Program-made: the position numbers and the translations under genes
Part shown: in pieces, positions 10,701-21,436 of the stretch
Position numbering within the stretch: position 1 is the first letter of the stretch
How the letters are laid out: each line of letters opens with the position of its first letter
Notes under the pieces: model-generated
The model's input: the letters and a program-made list of their open reading frames with translations, nothing else
The model's database searches: none
What the model was told of the DNA's origin: nothing
Origin: Leuctra nigra
Lineage: Eukaryota; Arthropoda; Insecta; Plecoptera; Leuctridae
Assembly (NCBI GenBank): GCA_934045905.1
Contig: OW203762.1
Coordinates: forward strand, 43,053,411 to 43,117,410
Length of the DNA: 64,000 nt
Reading direction: 5' to 3'

Positions 10701-13473
10701 CAAAATTTTCCCAGGGCTATGTGCTCCGAACCCGCATTGTATTGGGGGTCTTCCCCCCAAACCCCGCATTGTTTTCCTAAGCAAATACGGTTCTCTAACA
10801 ATAGCCAAGCGTTTGCCCACTTACTATTTTACAAAGTAATACTGGTATAATGACATTAAGGGCCGGTTTCACCAAGATTCTAAACCCGGGTTAGAGGCGG
10901 TAAACCTGGTTTAGGGGCCTTTAAACCAGGTTTACCGCCTCTAACCCAGGTTTAGAATCTTGGTGAAATGCAGCCTAAGTGGAGGTAAAACATTCCAATT
11001 CATCGTTGGAAATTCAGCCACAATAACATTTCCTTCCATATCTCTTCTTGAAACCACGTCTCAATAAGATACATACACGCTTTACTAAGGCCCGGTTGTA
11101 CCAAGTCCCGATAAAGTTAGCGGTAGGATTTATCGCCTGAAACCATGGCAACAGCCAATGAAACAGCCATCTAGACTGCTAAAGTCCACTTTAGGCTAAA
11201 GTGAACTTTATCTTACTTATCGCCTATCGGGACTTGGTACAACCGGGCCTAAATGGAGTAATTTTTATGTCAAATTATGATCAACGCAAACTTAATTATG
11301 TACAAAACAGGCGACTCTTTTTAACAAGCTTCTAGTTCTATTTAAACTCAAATGCGCGCTATTTAAACACTGGTATAAACCATTTTTCAGCGTCTTAATT
11401 CAAATGCATGTAACTTTTCAAATGACTCAAATATTTCTGAAAATTGCACATATTAAGTTTTTTATATTTGTTCTATACTAACATGTGAAAGTATTAGCCA
11501 TTTATCTTATAAAGTTTTGATGTATGTAGTGATCTCTCAAACGGGGGTTTTTTTTTGCTGCACATATGATGCTCGGGCAAAATGAATATTTATGCTATTT
11601 GGGAAATGTGCACTGAAATTTTGCAAATTCTTTATTTATTTCACCATTATTTGGATTTAACCTGTAATTTATTTTTAATCACAGTTGGTAATTATCAACC
11701 TATTATTTATATTACAAAAAATAGTTTTTTGGATATTTGTATCTACAGATAGTCTTTCCGTGGCATTTCAGCATTTATTTTCCATGATGCATAATTTTAA
11801 TAAATTAAATTATTGTCAATTGTCAAAAGACGGATTTTTTTTTAAAGTGACACAGCATTGACCAATCACAGATAATCTTCAAAAAATCCTGTAAAATGCT
11901 GCAACCCATTAGTAGGTACATCTAAAATACTGAACTGCAAGGCTTTACAGCATCTGTGGCTCAGCAGATAAATACGGAAGCCAGGCACTTCAACTTCCCC
12001 TCAGGGCACCAGGGTCTGAAAAGGTTGAGATATAAATATTTCAACGGATATTGTGCCAACACTGCTTACTCAAAAGCATCTTGTGCCTTGACAAAGGTAT
12101 AACAACATATGCAAATAATCGATAATTACATGAAATCAGGGACCCGATAATTTCGGAACCAGAACCGGAACCATTATACTTTTTTCCCAAAGAACCGGAA
12201 CCCGAACCTTTATAATCAATTAGGTTCTTAAAGGTTCTTTAAGGTTCCTTCTTTTAATAAAAAATCATGTATATCACTTGGATATAATATTATTCACAAA
12301 GTTGTATAAAGTTTATTTTTTGATAAAATTTCCAAAATGTATTTTTTGTAGAAATTTTTAATTCTTGATAAGAAATAATAATTCTTCATTATGCAAACGC
12401 TGCTCGAGTTTTCAATTTTTTGAAACTGACTATTGCGATGAGAACTGTATTGCCGACAATTTGAATATGATAGCTCAGGAAAAATGAATGTTTACGTTGT
12501 CTTATGGAGAAAATTGCAGCCGCTCTACTGTCTCCTCTGATATTTACTCTGCGCACCATCCTGTGAATTTTATACAGACACTGCCTACAACGGTGCTTGC
12601 ATTCATAGGAAAATCCAAATCCAATAATTCCAGTAAATTACATAGGTAATACTGATGTTATATAATATAGTTTGATTAAATTTTTTAGAACCGGAACCGG
12701 AAAATCATAAAGGTTCGGGTCCCTGCATGAAATTAATTGAATACTTATTTACAACTGTGTCACTTCCTCATTTCAACGAGATAATCACAATTTTGAGAAT
12801 GGTGGTTGAGAATTAATTCCCATCTATCCTCAATTATTACTCTTTCGTGAAATTAACTCGCCTGTACTAGTTTGATGAGAAATACTGCAAACACGAGAAT
12901 TGAGATTGACATAAGTGCACTCTCCAATGATGGGTAGCCCATTTTGGCTGTTCTTGTTTGTCTTCGCCCAGGAATCCAAATATTCTCCATTCTTCTTTCT
13001 AAGCAGTAGGAGATTGAAGAATTAATTGAAGACACTAATTTTAAGTGAAAGCTCATAATATTTTTAAAATAACCCACTTATTTGATGTAGAATTGAATTC
13101 TGGAGTCCTTGAAGGAATTCTAGTTTGCCTCGTATTGTGGTAGGATTTTCCAATGATAATGACTTGTGAGTTTGGTGCAACATTTTCATTGGGAAATCAG
13201 ATTCACTTTGGTTATGCAATTTTATTAAACTGGGATTTTCCCACTGATATCCAATAGAAGGATCGGTAACATCTTCCGTGTCATTCTTTGTATTCAGCAG
13301 AATTGTTTTGTGGTTGGCGGCATTTAGAGTGACGTAGTGAGTAGACATTTGGTCAATGCGTTTGGCATCCATTGGCTTTGTAGTAGAAGGCGATTTGGTC
13401 TTTGGTTTGATAACCGAAACTTCTACCCAATCTGCATTTGATGTACCAACCAAAGCAATCCACATGAGAATAC
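7743..13473 (-). CDS. Unidentified single-pass membrane or secreted protein, partial gene model of three exons
   Basis: Three minus-strand exons join in phase: 13473-13078 (396 bp), 12998-12862 (137 bp) and 7892-7743 (150 bp). The first begins ILMWIALVGTSNADW, like the hydrophobic end of a signal peptide, followed by about 120 Ser/Thr/Asn-rich residues. The second has a basic stretch (IKRRMENIWIPGRRQTR) and then one membrane segment (SALMSISILVFAVFLIKLVQ). The third has a run of Asn, a furin-like GRRRRS and an acidic end (ETSRILTLMEDFQ). The intron after 12862 starts GC (CAG/GCGAGT), not GT; it joins two phase-0 ends and the reading continues smoothly as KLVQ-QLIQ. Intron 1 uses A/GTGGGT and a pyrimidine-rich acceptor. 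The true start and the last exon were not found. I do not recognise the family. The layout is like small insect membrane proteins with dibasic sites, but function is unknown. Confidence 0.62.
8038..9514 (+). mobile_element. TA-flanked DNA element, 843 bp plus a nested hAT
   Basis: The ends TCGTCGTTGAAGTGGCAATA (from 8038) and its inverse, ending at 9514, are flanked by TA. The right end is split by the hAT element at 8879-9504. The element has itself landed in a decayed hAT copy that spans about 7952-9720. A second copy is at 39366-40842. Confidence 0.8.
8879..9504. mobile_element. hAT non-autonomous element, 626 bp
   Basis: The ends CAGAGCTGGGTA and TTACCCAGCTCTG are inverted, with the exact 8-bp target repeat TCAACGAC (8871-8878 and 9505-9512). 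The interior is full of short GTAACG and AGTAACTTT repeats. A second copy is at 40207-40832. Confidence 0.93.
9954..10413. mobile_element. PIF/Harbinger-like MITE, 460 bp
   Basis: The inverted ends are 49 bp with one mismatch, starting AGCTGGGTTCCCATACTTCG. They are flanked by TTA on both sides (9951-9953 and 10414-10416), the TWA target of PIF/Harbinger. There is no transposase. A second copy is at 41282-41741. Confidence 0.85.
10860..10975. mobile_element. PIF/Harbinger-like palindromic MITE, 116 bp
   Basis: It is almost one palindrome: GGGCCGGTTTCACCAAGATT inverted at the right end, with TAA on both sides (10857-10859 and 10976-10978). A second copy is at 42188-42303. Confidence 0.88.
11089..11249. 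mobile_element. PIF/Harbinger-like MITE, 161 bp
   Basis: Inverted ends start GGCCCGGTTGTACCAAGTCC and are flanked by TAA (11086-11088 and 11250-11252). A second copy is at 42417-42577. Confidence 0.88.
11951..12115 (+). repeat. Possible tRNA-derived SINE
   Basis: TGTGGCTCAGCAGATAAA looks like a pol III box A. CACCAGGGTCTGAAAAGG, about 50 bp later, is a poor box B. There is no clear tail. It may be only chance resemblance. A second copy is at 43279-43443. Confidence 0.25.
12137..12725. mobile_element. hAT non-autonomous element, 589 bp
   Basis: The ends CAGGGACCCGATAATTTCGG and GGTTCGGGTCCCTG are inverted, with the exact 8-bp repeat CATGAAAT (12129-12136 and 12726-12733). It lies in the large intron between the second and third exons of the minus-strand gene. 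A second copy is at 43465-44053. Confidence 0.93.
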
Positions 13474-13874
13474 CTGGAAAAAAGGGATATCAATTTTGAA
13501 TTTTACTTCAGTTTCAAAGTAGGTACACAAAATTCAATAGTAAATAGGAACACATTTCTGGGTTCTGCCGATTCCAAAAATGTTTTGGACAAACTAGCTA
13601 CAAGTTACAACTTAATAAACATTATTGTGGTCATCTTGCAACCTTTGTCTTCTTACATTAAAATCAAAGGCACAGACCTTTTGTAACCTAATTCTTAGCT
13701 TGCGCGAACTTCTTTTGTTTTATATCAGCATATAGGCCTCCGAAATAGCCATAGGCGCGCCACTATCACGACCATTAGCGCTTACCTGGTGGATGAATTC
13801 GAATGAATTGTGAGGGTGAAGTATTGAAAATGATATGGCCACCGTGTTAAATTGTAGAAATATAAATAAAGAAA

Positions 13875-15429
13875 CAGGGTTCCCAGGCGGCCCATAAAAC
13901 CCCTAAAACCCATTTTTTCAGCATTTCAATTTATATGCACTATAATTCCCACTTTTCTAGGTCTGACCCATAAAATGAAGAGGAATCTATTCCACATATT
14001 GTATTTTTCAATTAATTACCAAATAAATTGCCGAAAACTGTCCAAAACGCATAGAAATGGTCCAAAAATACTTCTAAATTTTAAAAAATTTCCGGGCCTG
14101 TGCGGCCCGGACCCGCTTGACATTTGAGGCTTCATGTGTAATGTTTCAAGTGCAATTTAGCGAGTTTTCCCAAAGTATTGTCTCGTATAAACTAGAGGGT
14201 TGCCGCCCATTCCAGATATTTCGGGATTGTTGTCCTTTTCCCAGAATTAGAATAATCATTTCGGGACAGCAATAGTCGGAATTCTGAATTTTAAACTTCA
14301 AAACGCAATATTTATTATCCATTATTTTAAATCTCCCGTGTCATATCGCTTGCACAGGATTGCCAGGTGATTAATTTAAGATATTTAAATATTTGAGAAG
14401 AAATATGGAAACTAATATATTTAAACTTAATTTTCGCAATAACCTGGTAGTTTTTGGTGATAAAAATACTAAATAGCTTAAATTTTATAAAAATGGCTTT
14501 AATTCATTCTTGAAATTCAAAATTTTCCCGGGCCTGCCCAGCCCGGACCCGCGTGTTGTTGAGAGACCCTCCCCCAGGACCCAATTGATGCCATAAGCAG
14601 GGTGTACCCCGAAAATCACACCTTTTGGCATCACGAAAAGTATTGACTAGTCCTCTGTTCCGGATTGCATGCATTGAAAAGTGGCAACCCTAGTCTAAAT
14701 GTGAATTAATAAATTATAATAATTATTATGCATATTATTGAAATGCACTTTTTGGGCTCGACAATGCTAGGAAGGGGAATTGTACTTTGAAGAATAGCGC
14801 AAGTGGGAATGGGCAAAATAGGTAAAGAACCGAATAATCTGCAATTTTAAGATAAGGAAAAATTGGTTTCAGTTAGTAAAGACTAATGATTTTTAACATT
14901 TCATACCTTGGCTGTCCGTCACAATATTATGCATATTTCAAGATTTTTTTTAGTGCAGTGCGTTATATTCCCACAAATAAGTGATACGTGATGGAGCCAC
15001 TTCTGGCAAGATGGCTACTATCAGGTCCACATATTAATTTGTTTGTTTTTACATTTCGTGTTTCCATAAAGCAGTGAAAAAACAAAAAACAAATTAAATT
15101 GATATTTAGCTATAAATTTACTTTCTTGGCCATAACAAACAACTATATCAAATATTTGTATTTATATTTATGCAAATGCGCCCTTGATAGCCGCCATTTA
15201 CCTAGTACCACAAAATCCACCAGAGGTCAGTTGTGTTCCTTATTTTCTCGAATAGCTTTCAGCTGATCAAAATGTGTATTCAATAAATGCAATATAATGC
15301 ATCTAGGCATGATCTAGGTAATGCATTTTATCAGAAATGTACCCTTTAAAACCCATAAAATCCCATTGAAGGACCCATATTTTTAAGCAAAATTGCCCAT
15401 AAATTTTTGAGACCTGGCTGGGAACCCTG
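13875..15429. mobile_element. Probable hAT-like composite, about 1.55 kb
   Basis: The ends CAGGGTTCCCAG and CTGGGAACCCTG are inverted, with AAGAAA next to both, but no clean 8-bp repeat. Inside are two GC-rich repeats (CGGGCCTGTGCGGCCCGG near 14092 and a relative near 14527) and a possible nested element between AGGGTTGCC (14204) and GGCAACCCT (14692). A second copy is at 45203-46757. Confidence 0.55.
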
Positions 15430-15581
15430 AAGAAATAAGAATATTGGCTTGTGCTGAAGTAAAACTGACTGAAGTTAGTTTATTACTGATTTTGTTTTAA
15501 AATATTTATAATGCCCGATTATGCCACAGCCCACTGGATTCATCAAAGTTTACATAAACAAAACCGATATTTTCGTGTCAC

Positions 15582-16440
15582 TTCAACCATAGCCAACTGA
15601 CATATCGTGGATGAAAACACCACATCAGCCTTCTCCAAAGAACCCATTTCCAATGGTAAAGCAGGATCCCGAGGGCGCCACCTACCGTCCTTTTGTTGGG
15701 TGGGCAAAATTTAGACGTTGACAAATTATTTTGTATACGTTCATTGCCACTTTTACCAAAGTGCTTTTACTGTCTTGTCTTAACCTTACCTTATAAAACA
15801 ATCCACACTTGCTTTTGACGGGCGCAAACTCATAATTGCAGCTTAATATTGATGATACTTGCATTAATTGCATATCAACAATGTTTCATAACAGATAATT
15901 TAAACTAAACACATTATTTACACAGAGATTACTCTTCAAAAATAACTACAAAAACAAATCGCTTCTCTGATCACGGCACACTTGAAACGTGATTTTCTAG
16001 CTGTGCGTTTTGTTTCCATCATCAACTGTCAAAAAGTTCTGACAGTCAAAGTGAATAAATAAAGGATTACAAACGTTTGTAGACAAAAACATATGTTATT
16101 AAATATATTATTTTTATTTATTATATGTATACAACTGGGTATGTACAGGTGCATCTATAACTTGATTTATTTGCTTATAATGCTAGATTTTCTCTCCCAA
16201 ACAAATCATTCCACTTGCCGTCCATTGCATTGATTATTATTATTCATACATAAGATGAAACTTCAGGACCAATCAACTTTGATGATGCCATCTGTTGGTA
16301 AAAAACGGCGACGTCGGTACCTAGCGCTATTTGCGAAAAAAGCCAAACACTAATACAAAAATTGAATCCTAGAAAATACGCGATTGGAGAAGGCTGATGT
16401 GGTGTTTTCATCCACGAAATGTCAGTTGGCTATGCTTCAA
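15582..16440. repeat. 57-bp inverted repeat enclosing 745 bp
   Basis: The arms 15582-15638 and 16384-16440 match in inverse with three mismatches and share CTGATGTGGTGTTTTCATCC. No target-site repeat was identified, so transposon, foldback element or duplicated promoter are all open. The MULE inserted 9 bp left of the left arm in copy 2. A second copy is at 51261-52119. Confidence 0.8.
15790..15873 (-). CDS. Candidate first coding exon, unidentified
   Basis: An ATG at 15873 opens 28 codons (starts MQLMQVSSILSCNYEFAP) that end at a strong donor, AAG/GTAAGG, in phase 0. The peptide has a mixed hydrophobic start with two Cys. No matching acceptor exon was found downstream on the minus strand; joining to 13473 puts a stop in frame. 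It could be a chance ORF with a good donor. A second copy is at 51469-51552. Confidence 0.25.
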
Positions 16441-16687
16441 CACTTGACTTTGCATTCAAGTCGAACATTTTATTTTCTCTGTCTAAGTAACTTCATTTGG
16501 GAATAAATACGTCGAAGGATTAGCAGCATTGCGAAATGAATTCAAGCATACCACAACGCAGCAAACAATTTTACTTAGGAACAAGCTAATATTACGTATT
16601 TCTTTATTCATATTTCTGATTTTTACATGTTGCCATAGCGTTACAAGGCAATGTTCCCTATCAAAAATTTCGTCATTCCACGCACAT

Positions 16688-16803
16688 ATGGCGCGTCAGT
16701 CTACTTCGGAGGCGTATATCAGCAATGCAAAATTATTGAATTTTCCACCTGAGGACGGACATTACGTTGGCACATTGATGGGTCAGATTATAACTTTATT
16801 GAG
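16688..16803 (+). CDS. Candidate first coding exon, unidentified
   Basis: An ATG at 16688 (context CACATATGGCG) opens 38 codons beginning MARQSTSEAYISNAKLLNF and containing FPPEDGHYVGTLMGQ. It ends at a plausible donor, GAG/GTAAAT, in phase 2. The frame is also open upstream to 16529 but without an ATG there. No partner exon was identified further right on the plus strand. It points away from the candidate exon at 15790-15873, which would make the 0.8 kb between them a shared promoter. A second copy is at 52367-52482. Confidence 0.28.
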
Positions 16804-18082
16804 GTAAATCAATGTATTTTTGTAATGTGAGTGGTTCCTCTTCGTACTAAAGATATCTCCGGAGCCTATACAATTTCCCAGGTAGCCATTAACTATAAAA
16901 TATCGTCAAAAAAGCAGAGAATCACAGCTATTCTGCGTGCCATTAAGATGGCGGCAGGCAACAATGAGATGACATCACATGCAACCTATGAATAGTTGAA
17001 TCTGTACGCATTTGATCAGAATACTTTGCTGACATTTTTTATTTTAAGATTCCACGTGACCTTATATAGAAAATTGGCAAAACTGTTACACTCAAAGTTG
17101 TAAGAACATTTTTTTCTCATTAAAAAAATGATTCTACAGTTCATGTGACCATTTTCACCTCAAAAAATTTCCTTTTCAAAAATGTTTGCCAATATATTGC
17201 ATTTTTTATGGGATTTAAATAAGTCCCACAATTATCAGTCTACAGACTTGCATTTGGTCTAGACAAATATTTGTCTTCATAATGTATAAGTGAAGAAAAA
17301 ACACTGCCTATTTTTCAATAACTTTTTTTTTTATCTGGCCACAGTCCCCAATAATAAATAATGACTTCATCGATGAAAAATCCAGGAAGTAAAGATTATG
17401 TTTGTAGACCGATTGTCAGGGTTGGGTCATTACGCGTAGAATATTAATTTTCTACATACACGTAGAGTAACACGTAGAATATGTAGAATATTATTGTAGA
17501 ATATTTTTTTTAAGTGCCAGTGGTAAAATTTGGAAAGTTAGCATAAACCAAAATATATTATTTTACTTTTTTAGTTGCCCTATTTTCAACTTATCTTTAG
17601 AGCGGTTGAGTTCAAATCTTTTCTATTTATTCTACTCATATTCTATCTTGTATGGAACGGCCACATCCTTAATTTTGGCAAATTAGAGAGCAATCCTACC
17701 TCGTAATTTTAATAAGCCCATTCATAGCACACTTCCCCTATATCTACAATAGGGAACACACGATGATTTGAATATATTGCAGGAAAAGCCATTAGCAAGA
17801 TTGTAAAAAATTGAAATTAAAAAAACATTTCAAAATAATTTCTAATTGAAGAAAACCATGTAGAATTGAATGTAATTTCTACGTGTGTGCATACTGCATA
17901 TTCTTCATGTTTGGATAATTGAATCTAGATTACAGCATCCAGCATTACAGCAAGCAACTACCAAAGTCCGAATGAGATGATTGAGTATCACTTTGCGTTT
18001 TTATGTTAATATTAAATTTAGAAGTAAGAAATTGTAGTTGGTCCTCTCGTATCAACAATTTGGTAGAGTTGTTATGTACTAG

Positions 18083-18679
18083 TAGTGATGCCCAGCGGGA
18101 ATATTCCCAGATTCCCGGGAATATTCCCGAGCAAATTTGGGGAATATTCCCCAAATCGGGAATTTACTTTTTCATTATAAATTAAAATGATAAATGTTCT
18201 TATTTTGTGGTATGTCATTACTCATTACCTTTTAGTATTCTCTTTTTTGTCACTAATTTTCTTGATATCTTATGACAGGGGTCGGTAACCTTTTTTGGTG
18301 ACGGAGCCAATTTCCGAAAAATTTATAAATTAGATAATAATGCGAGCCACAGCATGCAATCAATCATAAAATAATACACCAAAAATAATCAATTGAATTA
18401 CTAGTTTATTCTGCTATTTGAACGAAGCCCCCCCCCCCCCCCCTCTTGATGTTGCCCCGCAGGGCGTTTTTAAAGAATTTCAACAATTTCTAAGACGTGA
18501 TTCTGGGACTCGAAAATGAACAACTCAATGAAACAACATTCTAATTGTTTCCCCGCAGGGCGTTGTTTTGAATTTTCATCTCATAACATAAACATGCTTT
18601 AATAATGATTTCTCTTATAAATTGTTTACTCATCCCTGTAGTATATTCCCAATAAATTCCCGGTAATATTACATCACTA
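18083..18679. mobile_element. hAT element nested in the previous one, 597 bp
   Basis: It starts TAGTGATGCCCAGCGGGAAT and ends in CATCACTA, with the exact 8-bp repeat TGTACTAG (18075-18082 and 18680-18687). A further hAT-like left end, CAGGGGTCGGTAACC, at 18279 may be a third insertion without a visible right end. A second copy is at 53771-54367. Confidence 0.9.
18428..18443 (+). repeat. Poly-C tract, 16 C
   Basis: A run of 16 C, the same length as in copy 2 (54116-54131). Confidence 0.85.
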
Positions 18680-19199
18680 TGTACTAGGTACTCATAGTAA
18701 AGTAAAATGCTGTTATATTGAAAACAAATCAATAGAATGATCATTATAATCCAAATCAATGTTTTTCTTAAAAATAATATTCTACGTGTAGAATATGTCA
18801 TCTACATCAATATTCTACATTACATATTCTACGGTAGAATATACGCGTAGAATACCCATTTTCTACGCGGAATATTCTACTGACCCAACCCTGCCGATTG
18901 TAATAAAATTAAAAATACATACAGAAGTAAAAAGATAGGCAGTGTTGTTTTCTTTGCCTTATTCATAAGGAAGACAATGAGACCACATGCTTGTTTGTAG
19001 AGTGTTAATTGCAGGACTTATTTAAATCCCATTGAAACAGCATTAGTATATCAGCAAAAAAAATTGAGGTGAAAATGGTCACGTGAGTTGTAGAATCACT
19101 TATAATGAGGAATAATCATTCTCACAATTTTAGGTGCAGTAGTTTGGCCAATTCCTATTTCATATTTATGGTCACGTGGTATCACTAGAATACCCTTAA

Positions 19200-19545
19200 A
19201 GGTGGGCTATCACGGTTGAGCCCCATTTTTTTATTATTCAAAAAACATGATGACATTATGCATGCAATCACAGCGGCGAAAACTAGAGCTCTGTAGGATA
19301 TTCCTAAACAAAGTTACAGCACAACGAAGACGGATAGGGGGTGAGAAACGCGTCATTCACACCCAACTCAGCCGCAAAAGCTGGTAAAGGTTGGGTGGGA
19401 CCTACGTCACAACAACCAGGTTTTTCAAACTTCGCGGGGCTCTGGCCCCTGAACCAAACATCGCATCGCGTTCGGGTTTTCGACATTCTACTTTTGGTTA
19501 CAATATCTACAATATTTTCGACTTGTTGACCATGACAGCCCACCT
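19200..19545. mobile_element. TTAA-flanked MITE, 346 bp (piggyBac-like)
   Basis: Inverted ends AGGTGGGCTATCA and TGACAGCCCACCT lie directly between TTAA and TTAA (19196-19199 and 19546-19549). A TTAA target points to piggyBac. There is no ORF of note. A second copy is at 54888-55233. Confidence 0.75.
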
Positions 19546-19555
19546 TTAACATGAG

Positions 19556-20168
19556 CAGGGCCAGTTGTTTATGGTTTCTACGATAAATGCGAAATGTTTA
19601 GAAACATGAATTTTCTTTCATATCTTTACGTTTCATACACTCCTGATTCCAAATATATGTATCTTTTTCTCGCGAATTTTCGCGAAATTTGTGTTTTGAC
19701 GCGATATTGACGAATTCTCACGATTTAACGCGATTTTGTCCCAAACCTACGTGTTTTGCAACATTTTCCGATTCCGAGTATATATTTTACGAAAATGTCC
19801 TCGATCTGTGTCAAAAGTACCAAGAAATAGAAAGAACCACACTGTTTTCTTCGTAAGCCAGCTGTCAATGTCAGCCAAAGAGTGTATGGGGGTGCCAGCG
19901 GGTTGGCTGCTAAGCATGGAATGACGCATCTACATGACCTTGAATCGGGTTGCGCATGCGCACGCGCCGAGTCTCGCTAGTGAGGGGGGGTTGGTAATAT
20001 TGCGACTCGCTCGCGCATCATATTTGACACTTTTTCTTACAAAAATCATTTTTTTCCCATTTCACCACCAATCGCAAAAATTAACATAATTATCACCACC
20101 AATTCACCACTTTCAGAATGTTGAAAACGAATTTTGGCTTTTTTTATCACCACAAACAACTGGCTCTG
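19556..20168. mobile_element. hAT element, 613 bp
   Basis: The ends CAGGGCCAGTTGTTTATGG and AACAACTGGCTCTG carry the exact 8-bp repeat AACATGAG (19548-19555 and 20169-20176). The interior has CGCGAATTTTCGCG and related motifs shared with the hAT at 22936-23802. It hit the right TTAA of the preceding MITE. A second copy is at 55244-55856. Confidence 0.93.
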
Positions 20169-20176
20169 AACATGAG

Positions 20177-21436
20177 GCTATAAACTAAACCGAGCCTCAT
20201 TTATACCGAGGTGTAAAATCACTCTTATACCTAGCTCACACAACCATACCTCTCTAAAATGATTTTCTTACCAATCATGATGTGATGTTCTCAGCCACAA
20301 ACATGGAACAGTGAGACGTGCTGTGTTGATAACAGTCATGTAATTATTACAGCTGTACATTGTCACACATCTATAATCTTCATGCGTTCATGAGAGCATG
20401 ATGCGGAACTGTAGGTGGAACTAAAGATAATTGCTAATTTCCTTGTCTTGACACATCTTATCACAACAATTTGTTGAAGTACCTACCTCCTTCTTGTAAA
20501 AATATTGTACTATGAACTAGAAACAATTTTAATTCTTCTTGTTATAAAGTAACATTTATTTTATAAAACATATCTAGCTAGCCTATAGATTGAGTAGGTA
20601 GGTATCTATACAGAATGTTTTTTTTTAAGTGCATAAAATAAGATGGGTATTATAACAAATAAACAGAAAACAAAAAGTTAATTGTCAATATTTTAAGGTT
20701 TTATAAAATAATGTTAAGAATTTGTTTTGCTTTCGCATTGCTGATGTCAGATGTGATATCAGGTCACACCAGTTCTCTGGGCTGAAATTGTTTTTACTAT
20801 AGACCTTCGAGCACGGCAGAGAGATATATATAGATATACACTTACACTATAGCAGAGGTATTCTCACTCCACCAATGAACGTGAAGCCTTTTCGACATGA
20901 GAAATATTGGAGTATCCCGGCATCGTTAGCGCATATATCAGCACTAGTGGAAAAAATATGAACTAACTGCTAAATTTATCCATTGAGCCGTCGTTGCATT
21001 TATATGCTATGCACGATCTTCTTTTGTTTTATATCAGATATTTACAATTAAACTATAAAATGAACTATAAAACCATTAAATACCGTCAAATAACAGCTAT
21101 TCTACGTGCTAGCAGGCACATCAAGTGTAAACTATGAATTAGCGGTTGAGCCATCGTCAGAGATTGGTCATCAAGTAGTTCACTCTTCACGCTATAGACG
21201 TCGCTTAAATCACCGGGGCCACCCAGATTTCCCCAATCACAGGGTCTAAAAAGGCTTCACTGCGGTCAATGTTATCAGTATAGGAGTGAGACAACCGTCT
21301 CTACTAGTATGAATGTAGTAATGATGTCCATGAATCTTGCTTCGAGCATGGATGATGCATGACAAAAGGAATTTAAATTTAAAGGAATTTAACTTTAAAT
21401 ATGGAATATTTTTCCATACTTCCTAAATGTAATATT
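20177..21436. other. AT-rich non-coding stretch
   Basis: No coding exon, RNA gene or complete transposon is seen. GATCTTCTTTTGTTTTATAT near 21014 resembles 13707-13726, so part of it is old repeat. The same sequence is at 55865-57124. Confidence 0.5.

Larger units (their letters stand above)
17417..18893. mobile_element. hAT element, 1,477 bp, rich in GTAGAATAT
   Basis: The ends CAGGGTTGGGTCA and TGACCCAACCCTG are inverted, with the exact 8-bp repeat CCGATTGT (17409-17416 and 18894-18901). Both subterminal regions carry many TAGAATAT/ATATTCTA motifs. There is no transposase ORF. A second copy is at 53096-54581 and is 9 bp longer. Confidence 0.93.
17040..19190. mobile_element. Long-inverted-repeat element, host of nested hATs
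   Basis: About 280 bp at 17040-17320 matches 18920-19190 in inverse, imperfectly. Shared landmarks are CCACGTGACC, ATTTTCACCTCAA, GGGATTTAAATAAGTCC and GGCAGTG. The hAT at 17417-18893 split its middle. The exact ends are unclear. A second copy is at about 52719-54878. Confidence 0.7.

Noticed and set aside
14204..14692. Possible hAT with AGGGTTGCC ends
   Set aside because: Short inverted ends exist, but no exact 8-bp target repeat could be aligned, so it is only mentioned under the larger element.
16529..16687. Upstream extension of the candidate plus-strand exon with a hydrophobic stretch
   Set aside because: The frame is open but starts at TTG, not ATG, so I do not treat it as coding.
18279..18320. 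Complete third nested hAT from CAGGGGTCGGTAACC
   Set aside because: Only a left end is visible. No inverse end or target repeat was found.
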